Shown: in pieces, positions 22,010 to 33,226 of the stretch
Position numbering within the stretch: the stretch's first letter is position 1
Layout: every line of letters starts with the position of its first letter
NCBI GenBank assembly: GCA_025506515.1
Contig: CM046444.1
Coordinates: forward strand, 118,730,930 to 118,794,929
Source: Flaveria trinervia
Lineage: Eukaryota > Streptophyta > Magnoliopsida > Asterales > Asteraceae
Length of the DNA stretch: 64,000 bases
Direction: 5' to 3'
Notes under the pieces: generated by a model
What the model was told of the DNA's origin: nothing
Databases searched by the model: none
Seen by the model: only the letters and a program-made list of their open reading frames with translations
Program-made: the position numbers and the translations under genes

Positions 22010-24664
22010 GTAATAGATCCTATGGTTGTACTGTGAGGATCTTCAGCTATTGTTGATGGAGAAATTTCAGTCATTTGGTCTTTTTAGACTTCCACACCAC
22101 CTTTGGACTCTTGGACTTGACCTTCAAAACCTTTGAAGCTTTTGGAACTTCACAGGTTTTGATGACTGAACCTTCGGAAGATTCTGCAGTCACTGCAGCA
22201 GACTTCAGTGCTTCGGAAGAACTCCTTTCTTCCGAGACCAATTTTACTTCCGAAGGTAATTTCCATTTACTTCTTCTTTGATTTGGAGCTTCCGAAGGAA
22301 ACAGACTTTCCTTCCGAAGCTTGAGACTTCTTGAGATTCTTTGAAGTCTTTGTATTGGTCATGTGGATGGTACTTCTAGGATTGTATGGGCAATCCTTAG
22401 CAATGTGAGAAGTATTTTCACACATGACACATAACATTTTCTTCTTCAAAAGAGTCTCCTTTTGAGAGCAAGACTGGCTTTGGTCACATCCCTTCTCCAC
22501 CTTCATCTTGGTAGATGCTGAGACAGTTCTTTTGGGCTGTGAACTGTTCTTGGAGTTTGATGGTCCAGGCTGTGCAGCAGTGGTACACAGCAGCTCAGTC
22601 TTCTTCTTTGCTCTGAGATGATTTGAACATGAACCAGGACTCTTAGATGAGGAGTCTTGGTTGATGTCTTCAGTCCTTACTACTTTGAAACCTGCAGAGA
22701 TAAAAACTTGTTTCTGCTTAGCATCAAAAGTAGCCTTGATTTCTTGAGCCTTCTTTGCTTTCCTTTTGCTCTTCCTGATCAAGTTCTTTCTTTTGGACTT
22801 GGTCATCACAGATGATTCTTCTCCTCAGAAGGATAGTGGCCCTTGGAAGAATCCTCTTCTTCACTCTTCTCAGAGGAATTCTTCACTATCACTTCTTCAT
22901 CATCCTCACTTATAGGATCTATGAGAGGAAGCTCATCTTCACAAGTTCCACACCTAGGATATCTTACAGACAAGATTGTGTGTGGAGGAGCTATCTCATT
23001 TGATCCTAGTCCCTGTTTATTTTGATAGCACACTTTGTTATGCAGGGATGAGGATATCATGTTTTTGAAGGTCTCTTCTTCAAGAACATTTTTCTCTGCC
23101 TTGGCTTTGCTGATCACAAGCTCAGCCTGGCACTCAATCAATTTAGTTATGAGATCTTGGATCTGAGTTCTAAAATCTGTATGTTCATGTTTTAGTACTG
23201 AAATGGTTTTCTCCAAATCTTCTATTTTTAACTTGTAATCATTTTCAGACTTTCTAAAATCAGATTTTAATATGTTTAATGACTCAAGATCGGATCTCAT
23301 CTCTAAGTTGTAGGACCTGTATCTATTCACTTTAGCAATGCATTCAGGAGTACAGAGATGTTCCAATACCTTGGCTTCATCATGGTCAGCCATCAGTGCT
23401 TGGTTTGGAGAAGCATCTTCCACCTGAAAACTCCAGTCAAAGCCTCCTTCTTCAACAGCAACAGCAGCATGTTGCTTAGGCTTCTCAGACTGAGGAGCTT
23501 TGTCAGTGTAGTTTGGTCTGGGTGGTGTTTGGCCCCCATTTGCTTTAGGTGCCTTACACTCCCTAGCAAAGTGACCCATAAGGTTACAGTTGTAACACTT
23601 AACTTTGCTTTTATCCAGCCCAAACTTTCCACTTGTAGCATTGCTTGGAAATCTTCTTCCTGTTCTCTTGTAGAACTTCTTGGCTCTGTGAGTGAGGAGA
23701 GCCATCTGCTGAACTATCTCCATGTATTCCAGGTCATCTGGATGAATACAGTCCAGGTCTTCAAGAGTGAAGAGATAATTCCCACAGCTTTCATCAGTAG
23801 ACCAAAGGCTTGAGAAGAACTTGTCTCTTGGAATGGACTTCCTTGAGTAAAGTTTTCCCTTGGTGTCTCCGGGAAGGTGATGAAAGGACCCTTTTGTGAG
23901 TTGTCAGGGTAGCATATGAGATGATGTTGGGGTTCTATGTTGTCCCTTTCAACCACATGAAGGGCTGAACCCATTTGATTGTTGGAGTTGCCAGATGAAC
24001 CTTGTATGTTCATCTCCATCTGGTATCCACTGAGAATCCCATATAACTCTGTCAGAGTAAGAGTTTTAAGGTTCTCAGTCCTCTTGATCACCACACAATA
24101 GTGTGTCCATTGCCTAGGAAGTGAGGACATGAACTTCCTTACAATGTCTCTGTTCTCAAGAGGAACTCCTCCATCCACTAGGGTATCCACAATCTCAACA
24201 TACCTGAAGTATTGTTGGGTCATGGTTTCACCTGCTTTAAAGGTGAAATTTTCAAACTGCTGCTTCAGAAGATCTTTCTTGTTCTCCTTGGCTTCAGAGG
24301 AGCCTTCATACATCAGCTTCAGTGCATCCCACAGCTGTTTAGCTGTTTTGCACTTCTTAAAACCTCTGTATACAGAGTTTGGGAGAGCAGTCTGAAGAGC
24401 AGTCATGGCCTTCCTGTCAATCTCTACTCTTTTTCTATCTTCATCTGAGTAGTTGGCCATATCTTTAGGAATCATACCAGCACCAGTAGCAGAGGGGGTG
24501 CTGGGTATGAAAGGTCCATTTTCAACAGATTCCCACATTCTTGAGTCAAGAGACCTGATGAAGCCTTCCATCCTCATGCACCAGGTGTCAAAATCATCAA
24601 GAGTGATCAGTGGGGATTTGTTCATGGTTCCAGTCTCCATATCAGTCTTTGAGATGGAAGCCAT
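22010..24664 (-). pseudogene. Cop-I gag with zinc knuckles and gag-PR linker
   Basis: Starts at ATG 24664 (MASISKTDMETG). The N-terminal region LDDFDTWCMRMEGFIRSLD (about 24555-24610) and KTAKQLWDALKLMYEGSSE (about 24300-24360) match the UBN2/retrotran_gag_2 family. A one-base frameshift near 23803 moves the frame, which continues with EYMEIVQQMALLTHRAKKFY and the first knuckle CYNCNLMGHFAREC (about 23560-23600). A coiled coil follows (about 23100-23330), then a Lys-rich segment and a second knuckle CVMCENTSHIAKDC (about 22390-22430). At 22165-22320 the coding sequence holds six exact or near CTTCCGAAG-type motifs, giving SSE-rich peptide. Confidence 0.92.
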
Positions 24665-24733
24665 TTGAAGAGTTTAGTTTTTGTGTGTGTGAGGGATCTT
24701 AAGATGGTTAGATCTTATATCAAGAGCCTGAAA

Positions 24734-24745
24734 GCTCTGATACCA
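24734..24745 (-). other. Cop-I primer-binding site (tRNA-iMet)
   Basis: Element-sense TGGTATCAGAGC two bases inside the 5' LTR end, a perfect match to the initiator tRNA-Met primer complement. Confidence 0.93.
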
Positions 24746-24747
24746 AT

Positions 24748-25535
24748 TGCAGGATCGTTTAAGGGTTTGAACACAATTACAACACAACAACACAATGAGG
24801 AGATTATCTAAACTCTAATCAAACAGTAAACTGGGTTAACCAAAAGTGATACAAAGAACACAAGTAAAGCAAGAGACAGAACATGAGAATATGGTTTTCA
24901 AGGATGCAGTATATTGCTTTCTCAAGTTCTTTTACAAGTGTTACAAAGTATGTAAAGATACAAGAAACTTGAAATACTTATACTACAACCTACAGCCGGC
25001 TATACTATGAAAGCCAGCTGGATACAATTGACTAGACACTAACAAAATCAATTGTAGAATCAAAAGGCATATCTGCCTTTTGACCTTGTGACTATGACAT
25101 GCCATAGCTCACATCCTTATACATTACAAAAAGGATAAAGTACATAAAGTGGAAAGTTTCAGACTCAAGACCTCAATGTACAGTTACCAAAAGCATGGAC
25201 CTTTTCACCAACTTGTAAGTTGGTGACTTATCAGAGACGCAACGGAAAAGGTGCTTTATGGAACAGTACATCAGATAAAGCATGTGTACTAAAAGTCTTC
25301 GGAAGAAATCTGTCTTCATAGGGTGAAGCTTCGGAAGACTTTGTCTCTTGAAGCTTCGGAAGACTTCATGTTTGGCTTCGGAAGATATTGGTCTTGACTT
25401 GGAAGATTTTACACTTAGAATGTTTTCTAATGTATTGTGTAAAACTTCCGAAGCATTCTTCACTTCAGTTTTTAGTGCATGTTGCTTAGACACTTTGGAT
25501 GTTTTGGGTTGCATCAGACTTAAGGAATCCTTACA
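24748..25535 (-). repeat. Cop-I 5' LTR (788 bp)
   Basis: Aligned end to end with 13122-13906; differences include a G/A near the left end, changes in the GACGCAACGGAAAAGG region and small indels in the motif cluster (about 25295-25455). Followed by target duplication AAGAT at 25536-25540. Confidence 0.94.
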
Positions 25536-26543
25536 AAGATTGATCTACTTTATTCATCAAGAAGGATGCATCTGATCTTCTTTGTGTACAAGTGTATGTG
25601 GATGATATTATCTTGGATCAACCAGACAGAAACTCTGTTCAGAATTTGAAGAAATAATGAAATCTCATTTTCAAATGAGTTCTATGGCAGAAAATAATTT
25701 CTTTCTTGGATTACAAGTTACACAATCTGCAGACGGCATCTTTATCAATCAAGCGAAGTTTGTTGATAAGTTGTTGAAGAAATTCAAGCTGTGAGATTGT
25801 CAATCCATTAGAACTACAATTGACATAAACACCAAGATTGATCCTGATCCCAAAGGAAAATCAATAGACCAAACATATATACAGATCTATGATTGGATCT
25901 TTAATGTACTTAACTGCATCTAGACCTGACATAATGTATGCTATTTGTGTCTGTGCCAGGTATCAATCAGACCGAAAGAATCTCACCTTATTGCTGTCAA
26001 ACGCATATTCAGATATCTCAAAGGAATCCATCCCTAGGGTTATGGTATCTTTATGAAGGAAACTTCGAGTTATATGGATATATGGATATTGATTATGGGG
26101 GATGTTGCTAAGATAGAAAATCTACCACAGGTAGTTGTCAGTTTTTAGGACCTCGATTAGTCTCATGACAATGTAAGAAACAGACGAATGTCTCAGCCTT
26201 AACTGCAAAAGCTGAGTACATTGCTGCCTCAGCAGGATGTTCTCAAATCCTATGGTTGCAAAATCAACTATTGGATTACGGGTTCAATTTTCTTAAAACT
26301 TCCATTTACATTGATACCACTGCTGCAATGTTTATTACTGCTAATCCTATCCAACATTCTAAAACTAAACATATCAAAATTCGATATCATTTTCTCAGAA
26401 ACAACTCTGAAAAAAGATTAATCATTTTGATTCAGATTTCAATAGAAAAACAACTGGCTGACTTGTTTACAAAATCTTTCCTACCAGGAAGGTTTGAGTA
26501 CTTTGTTGAGTCAATTGGTCTAATTAATCATATTGAAAATTGA
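25536..26543 (+). pseudogene. Cop-O reverse transcriptase end and RNase H
   Basis: Coding resumes after Cop-I with FIKKDASDLLCVQVYVDDII (about 25548-25610), the catalytic Asp-Asp box, then FFLGLQVTQSADGIFINQAKF (about 25690-25760), MGSLMYLTASRPDIMYAI (about 25895-25945), FRYLKGI (about 26010-26030), DYGGC, STGSCQFLG and LTAKAEYIAASAGCSQILW. The end ADLFTKSFLPGRFEYFVESI (26457-26515) is intact, and the final stop is at 26541-26543. Several frameshifts are present in 25620-26220. Confidence 0.87.
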
Positions 26544-28034
26544 TTTTTTTTCTTTCAAAATGATCAAAACCCTCCCTCAAATTTTCTTAAATAAATCAAA
26601 GTTCAAATGTTAATGTTAATTGCCTGATTATGTATTTTGTGTGTGTGTGCTAAATGAAAAATAAAATACAACATCAGAAAATGTAAAAAGAAAGAGAAAA
26701 TTATAAAATAGAAATACAAAAATAATAGTTTAGTAGCTATAAATGATACGATTATATCTGCCTTTGCAGTTTGTAGGAAATGATAGTACATCAATGTAAT
26801 TAGTTGCATACTTCACTCGCTAATAAAGTCTGACATGATCAGATGTGATTTGCAGGTAAGATCATGTAATTATATTGAAAAAGTAAATTCTTGTGATTGA
26901 ACTAAATCATCTATGCATTTGTGTGTGTCCATCATAACACTACAGAGATGTCTTGACTTTCTGATTGATTGCTTGTAAAGTCACTATTTCACACCTGACT
27001 TAATATGTGGTACCATGAGATCTGTTTACTACATCTGTTCATTTCTCTGTTATGAGTAATCATAGACCTGAAGTGATGAGGCATCCTCTGTTGTAAGTAA
27101 TTACATTCCTGGATATTCTCACCTGATGCAAAAGATGCCAATGTGCATAATCCTTTCTAAAGTCCAAAATGGATGCCCTATGATTCTTATGAATCACCTC
27201 TTTCTATTTATTTATGAAACGGATTCGGGGATTACCTAATGGCTTGTCCATGGTGGTTTTCTCAGAGATTATCAACTCGTTTAACCATGATGATTCTCTC
27301 ATTGACCTAAACATGAGATCTGGTATACATATATGACAGGTTTTAAGTTGAGTAAAAGTGCTTTCTTGCATATCTTGACGAGGTTGAACACTCTAAGTCT
27401 AAGTGTGGATTACATAATGTCATATCTAATTCAACCTTAATACATCCAAGAATTGAAAAAGTAAGTGTACTGATTCTTTTGCCAAAGCAGTCATTGTCTG
27501 TCCTTAGATCTTGTGTCTCCTTTGCTGTGGAACCATTGACCTCGAACACCCTTGATCAGGATTTAATCATTGTCTATGATTATTCACAATTTTTTTACTT
27601 TAATGTGTTGATTATTATCTGATATGATCTCACTACAGACAACTTGATTAAATGTGTAGAATTTTATTCTGCTTTATTTTGATTTTTGCATGTTTTTTGT
27701 GTGTGCAGCATGTTAACAATGAATGTTTTGCTTCAAATATCAACTTTTATAAACTTCTAAGTTTGAAAACTTAAATGTTTAGGGGGAGTAAAGATGATAA
27801 ATATCAAAATACATGTTTGGATGAAAAAGGATGATGCAAAAATATCAAAGTTGTATGTGTTTGAGATGTTTAAAAATGAACCTAAAAAATTAAAAATATG
27901 AAAAGCTTCTTGCAAAGAATTGAGAATGTTTGTCATTTTATAAAAATTTTGAGACTAAAATGACAGGAAACAAATTTAAAAAAAATTGGTTAAAAAGTCA
28001 AAGTTTTTGGTCAAAAGTCAATGTTGTTGATCAA
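26544..28034 (+). other. Cop-O pol-to-ORF3 spacer, first part
   Basis: About 1.5 kb of AT-rich sequence without a coding region I can support. It includes a short TG run near 26640 and a GGGGGAGTA-like polypurine stretch near 27781, which may be an internal polypurine tract. Nothing else is recognised. Confidence 0.55.
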
Positions 28035-28520
28035 AAGTCAAGTGTTAGACGTATGGATGTCTTATGCACCTAAACAGTGCTCATAAGTCTTGTTTAGACG
28101 TATGATGAAATTTCAGTTTTATGCCAAGTGTTAGACGTTTTGAGTAATTCTCATGCGCCTAAACAATAGTCATAAGTCTGAAAATCTTGGTTAAATGTTG
28201 GGCGTTTTACAAAATCTCATGCGCCTAAACAGTACTATCATCTCATAAAATAATTCAAAGTGTTAGGTGTTTCATCAGAGGTCATGCGCCTGAACAGTGC
28301 TTAAGCACCTAAACAGTGCTCATACGCCTGCACAATGCACATACACCCAAGTCTTTCAAAGAAAATTGACCAAGTGTAACTCATGCGTGAGGTCATACGC
28401 CTGAACAGTGCTCATGCGCCTGTACAGTGCTCATGCGTCTGTACAGTGCTAATGCGCCTAGACCTCATGCGTCCAAACAGTGGTCATGCACCTAAACAGT
28501 TGTAATGCGTCTAAGGTTTT
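28035..28520 (+). repeat. Cop-O CATGCGCC-AACAGTG motif array
   Basis: Around 15 spaced variants of CATGCGCCTAAACAGTG, e.g. exact CATGCGCCTAAACAGT at 28218-28233, CATGCGCCTGAACAGTGC at 28283, CATACGCCTGAACAGTGC at 28394 and CATGCACCTAAACAGT at 28485. Unit spacing varies, so it is an interspersed array and not a simple tandem repeat. The 16-nt core is identical to the element-sense core of the Gyp-C LTR arrays. Confidence 0.88.
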
Positions 28521-28529
28521 CCATACTTG

Positions 28530-28537
28530 TATAAATT
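28530..28537 (+). promoter_or_regulatory. TATA-like box before Cop-O third ORF
   Basis: TATAAATT ten bases after the motif array and about 720 bp before the likely ATG of the third ORF (29252). The parallel with Cop-I suggests an internal promoter, but only the sequence match supports it. Confidence 0.35.
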
Positions 28538-29177
28538 CAACACTTGTCACAGAAGTTCATTTCATTCAAAACTTTTCATCTTTTACACTTTGTTGTTCAT
28601 ACTCTCTGTATTCACGAACAGACTCAAATTCCATTTCAGTTTTCAATAAATTTAAGATTACATAATCGCATAAGGTAATATCAGAGAATGCGATTCATAT
28701 CATGATTATATATCATCAAATTAGTGGATTATCACATCATATTCAATCGGGCGTTTGAACCCTATTCGGGCGTTCGAACCCTAAGGACTTAAATGAATCT
28801 GAAATTATCGGTTGCTGATGTTGATTATGACAAATTAATCATGAAATCATAAATGATTATGCATTGTGAACATGTTATAATCATCAAAACATGATTTTCA
28901 TCATAAAAAAATTGTTGATTCAAAGGATTTCAAAGTCAAAATAATAATATAACAAAAACTAAAAAGTGAATCAACAAAATTTTCAAATAAAATTTTAAAC
29001 TGATAAAGTCTTCTAAGATTCAAATATGAACATAAAATCATTTAGAAACAAAATTCTTAATTGATTATATATATTAAAATTTGATTAAATCATTACTTAC
29101 AAGTTCAAATCATTGAATTTTACTAATATGAATCAAACTTTAAATATAAAATTGTATTAAGAAAATTAAAAAAATTA

Positions 29178-32100
29178 GTGAAGGACTTATTCATTTGTTC
29201 CTTGATAAAATTTGAAAACCTTCATACTAATTCATGTTATTGTGATTGGCATATGAATCCATTAAAGTTTGAACCAAAGCATAATGTGGCTGCATTTCTA
29301 AATGAAGAAGTGAGAGAAGTTGCTGGTTATGAAGAAATGATCAGATTTCTTCTAAGGACCAAGTATGTTTATGCAATGTGTGCCAGACCAATTATATATG
29401 GAAGACTTATCAAGAGATTTTGGAGATCTGCTGAAGTAGAACTGAATGATAATAGAAGAAAAGTTCTAAGGGGATTTATTTCAAATGACAGAATGATAGA
29501 AGTATCTAAAGATTCTACCAGAACTGCTTTGAGATTAGGAGACAATGAAGAACAAGATCTATCTGAATTCACATTTAATGAATGTAGAGAGACATTCCAA
29601 AGAAACAATTTTTCAGAGCTAGAGTCTATAATCATTGGAAGCTTTTATGTTATATATTCTAGCACTGTATATCTAAAAGAAGTACAGGATGGAACTCTTT
29701 CCCAATTGATATAGCATCTCCAATTGTTGCTCTAGGCACAAACAAGAGATTTAATATGGCAAAGTGGATAATGTATGGTTTCATTTTCAATCTAGAGAAA
29801 GGTAAAAGAAATAAGTATTTGATGTATCCAAGATTTCTTTAGTTGATCATTAATAAAGAATATCCAGACACTCATGCATATGGAGTTCAAGGTGAAAGTT
29901 TTGAATTAGAGCATATGTCTGAGATGGTATACAAGAAGTTAGATGTGATTACTAGAGCAGAAATGTACCTTTATTTGAGTACATAAGGAATGTAGTTGAT
30001 GATAATGTTGACATTAATCAGCAACATTTTCATTTATCTGAAGATGAGTCCGTTAATCCTAATGATTTGATTGAAGATGTGATAGATGAGATAGTTGAAG
30101 AATCTGAAGAAGAGAATGATAATGATGAAGGTAATAATGATGATAATGATGAAAACAATGATGGTGATGATCAAGGTGATGATCAAGGAGATAGAATCAA
30201 AGGTGTTGAAGCTAAGCAAATAATTGAAGAAAATATTCAAGAAATGGACAGTGAGCAAACCATTTCTGATCAAAGAGTTGAAAATGAATGAAATGAAGAT
30301 GAAGAAGTTAATACTAAAAGGAATGATCAATATAATGATCAAATTGCAATTGAAGATACTGAAAATGTTGATTTCAATCAAGATTTTGATTTTGATTCTT
30401 TATGGGATGAGCCTCTAACAGAGAATGTTATGTCTGTTGATCAATCAAAGAGTCCTGAAGTTGAAACTATTGAAAAAGAACAAAAGTCAAAACAATTATC
30501 AAATGCTTGTGTTCAAACTGATAGAATGACGATGCTGATGAAATTGAAGAGTTGAAGTTAAAATTTGTTGTTCAAAATAAAGAAATTGAAAGACTAAAGA
30601 AAGAAAATGAAATGCTAAAAGCAAATGATGAATTGAAGAATGTCATGGTGGCAAATCTGGAAGGAAAAGTAAAGACTATGTTTGAAGAAATTTAAAAACT
30701 GAAAGTATCTCTTCAAGAACCTTCAAAAGAAAGTGAAGTGGTGGTTGTTGAGAAAGAACCTTCTCAAGAACATGAAGAAATACCAACTGTAAAGTTTTTT
30801 GAAGTTTAAAAGGCAAACGAAAGATGAATGAAGATAAAACATCTACTGATGTAGCTAAAGTTCAAAAGTTAGTTAATATAGATGTAATTGAAGAAGAAAA
30901 AGAAGTACAAAAGACAATTGAAGCCCTTGATGATATAGACACAGATCTACCAAATGAATGGTATGATGAAGTTCTTAAAGATGAAAATGTGTTTGATATT
31001 GTTGAATCACCAACTGTGAATGTTCAGGATGAAATTCCAATAGACTTTGAAGATAGATATAATTATCTGATCAAGAGAAAGTATAATAGAGTTTTCCTAG
31101 ACGGGCTGAATGTGACACAAATAAATGAAGAATATGAGAAATGTATGATAGCAGAGTTATCAGCACCGACAGACCCGAATGAGATAAGTTTAGAACATCG
31201 TGAATAGGCTAAACTGAATGAAAGTATAAATATAGATGATATTCCTAAGGCTGAATTACACCACCCAAACCTAGAAGACATGAGCATACCGGCTTTAAGA
31301 ATGTGGTTGCAATCAAGGAACTATCCGAGAAATAGACTAAATAAGTTGCAAGGAGAATCCTTAAGAAGATTGGTGAGAAGTTTTCAAAAGACTGAGATGA
31401 TGTATAACAAGATGATTATTTTGGATATGGATAACCCCTAGTATCTTGAAATAACCAAAAGAACAAAAATACTCAAACCTCAAGAAATTAAATCAATGGA
31501 GTTGGTGAGAAAAACACATGAGCATAGAAAAGATCTTATGAATATGTTTCCAAGTGTTGAACATCAAGGTTATAAAGCATCTCTAGATCATAAACAATTG
31601 TGGAATAAAGCTAGATCTACGGGAGATCTTGTAAGAAATATGCTCCAAACAGGACAATCAATCTCAGAGTTGCTAAATGCAATGATTGTGCCTGATAAAT
31701 CAAAAGAAGTGAAGATAATTTTATGGAAGTATGATGAAGTTTTTGATGCTTTTTTGATCAAAAGAGTTATGCTATATGTGATGTATATCATTTTTACTCT
31801 AGTATTATTGCTCTACCAGTTCAAGATTTGAAAGAATTGCACAAACTTCCATTGATCAATACTACTAAGGCTAAAAGAGGAGAGGTATTTGTAAAGTTAC
31901 TTGATAGGGGAATATCAAGGATGCCTGTTTTTCTTAAAACACGATGTGATCAAGAATATAAGAGTTATTTTGCAAAAATGAAGAAGAAATCAAGGAAAGG
32001 TGAGTCAAGCAAAGAAATGGATGATTGTTATCTTGAGACATTTAGTGACAAGTACTTTGATAAAGTAACAAATCCTGGACTTAAAGTTATCAATGGTACA

Positions 32101-32692
32101 CAATCATCAAAACCAATTTTGAGATGGTTTTATGATTCATTGACTTTTTATTTGAAGTTGGTAAGAAATTTGGAGGATTGGATAATGATATGATAAGTCT
32201 ATTTGGTGTGTTTGAACTTAAACTACTATATCCAAGTTACATCTCATTTCTATCAAATCAATCTTTTGAAGCTGTCTCATCAGTAGAAGCTGAAAATGAC
32301 AGGAAGTATTTTCTGACATTTATCAAGTGATGAATGCAGCAATAGAAAGAATTTCGCTGAGGAAAGCAATGGTTTATGCCAACATTGTGAAGAAAGATAT
32401 AAAAGACAGTGAATTTATAAGAATATCTCACAAAGGAGTGTTGTAGATATATACAAAAGAAAATTCAAAACCAATAAAAATGTATGCAAATATGGATATT
32501 GTTGGATTATCTAAAGAAACATTGTTGATGATGGAATCAATGGAGATCAAGACAAATGAATCAAAGCCTGAACAATGAATTTTAGTTGAAAAGTTCAAAT
32601 CTTCAATAAAGAAAGCTCTCAAAGAACTAAAAATGTACAAAGAAAAGCCAATGTTCAAAATAAAAGAAGAACCTGAAGAGTATTTTGGCTAA
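29178..32692 (+). pseudogene. Cop-O third ORF (post-pol), degenerate
   Basis: The likely start is the ATG at 29252 (MNPLKFEPKHNVAAFL). The N-terminal domain (29178-29714) contains IYGRLIKRFWRSAEVE, ISNDRMIEVSKDSTRTALRLGD and, after a frameshift near 29690, FPIDIASPIVALG, FNMAKWIMYGFIF and KYLMYPRFL. These correspond in order to FWKTCQEV, INRHLQLDD, WDQIPEDLS and EYYMFPRYVQ of Cop-I, so the domains are homologous though diverged. An Asp/Asn/Glu acidic stretch (30067-30291), a coiled coil (about 30535-30720) and Lys/Glu-rich segments follow (30824-31207, 31496-32193), ending with KGVL...IYTKENSKPIKMYANM and a stop near 32692. At least eight stops or frameshifts. Function unknown. Confidence 0.72.
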
Positions 32693-32707
32693 AGACAAAT
32701 GCAAATC

Positions 32708-32720
32708 TTAGGGGGAGTAT
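32708..32720 (+). other. Cop-O polypurine tract
   Basis: CTTAGGGGGAGTAT immediately before TGTTAGAAAC; the AGGGGGAGT core equals that of Cop-I. Confidence 0.75.
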
Positions 32721-32995
32721 TGTTAGAAACCTTGAAAGATTAGCATATTAGTCTTTAGATAAGTTTTGTCATAGATTAGGGACTTATTGTGTAAATATAT
32801 GTTCCTTTTTATTTTCTTGATTATCAGTATAAATAGGATTGCTATGTATGTGCAGGTAATGAACTTTTAGATATTTCTCTTAATTGCACTTTGTAATCCA
32901 GCTGATATCAATGAAAAACTCTATGAATTTTTCTGATATTGTGTTTGTTTGATTACATTATTCATATTATTGTCAATTGTTTGATATCAATCACA
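32721..32995 (+). repeat. Cop-O 3' LTR (right end approximate)
   Basis: Begins TGTTAGAAACC directly after the polypurine tract and contains a TATA-like CAGTATAAATAGG near 32826. I place the end at ATCAATCACA, but without the 5' LTR the boundary cannot be fixed. Confidence 0.6.
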
Positions 32996-33226
32996 GATCG
33001 ATCCATTTGAACATATCACAACATTGGAAACAAAAAGAACTATACATCTTTACATGTATATGATCTTTTATAGGTGCTAGACCACTACAAAGATTATGTA
33101 TGTGATGCAAATTATTAAGAATATTTGTGCACATATCTTATACAGAACATAGATAATAGTAGTAATAATGTTAATATGTAGACCCAAACAAGTAAGTTAT
33201 CTATCTAGCATTTAACTCGGTCATAG

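Larger units (their letters stand above)
13122..25535 (-). mobile_element. Cop-I: complete SIRE/Maximus-type Copia element
   Basis: A 12.4-kb minus-strand element with two LTRs of 785 and 788 bp, AAGAT target duplication, initiator-tRNA-Met primer site, gag, protease, integrase, RT, RNase H, a spacer with a CTTCCGAAG array, a third ORF and a polypurine tract. By eye the LTRs differ at only about a dozen positions or small indels, so it is much younger than its host Cop-O. Coding frames still contain several single-base frameshifts. Large size and a third ORF after pol are characteristic of the SIRE lineage. Confidence 0.93.
7945..32995 (+). mobile_element. Cop-O: old SIRE/Maximus-type Copia, hosting Gyp-A and Cop-I
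   Basis: The plus-strand remains of one Copia element can be followed in order: gag coiled coil and zinc knuckles, protease, integrase, reverse transcriptase (in three pieces), RNase H, a 2.6-kb spacer, a third ORF, polypurine tract and 3' LTR. The 5' LTR and start of gag are missing because Gyp-A separates them from the window. Stops and frameshifts occur in every domain. The pieces either side of the 972-bp insert and of Cop-I join in sequence, which shows they were once contiguous. The right boundary is approximate because there is no second LTR to compare. Confidence 0.85.

Noticed and set aside
27343..27549. Short minus-strand frame in the Cop-O spacer
   Set aside because: No motif, no codon support and opposite to the element's coding strand.
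30034..30381. Minus-strand hydrophobic 115-codon frame
   Set aside because: Antisense of the acidic Asp/Asn/Glu stretch of Cop-O ORF3; hydrophobicity is a codon-complement artefact.
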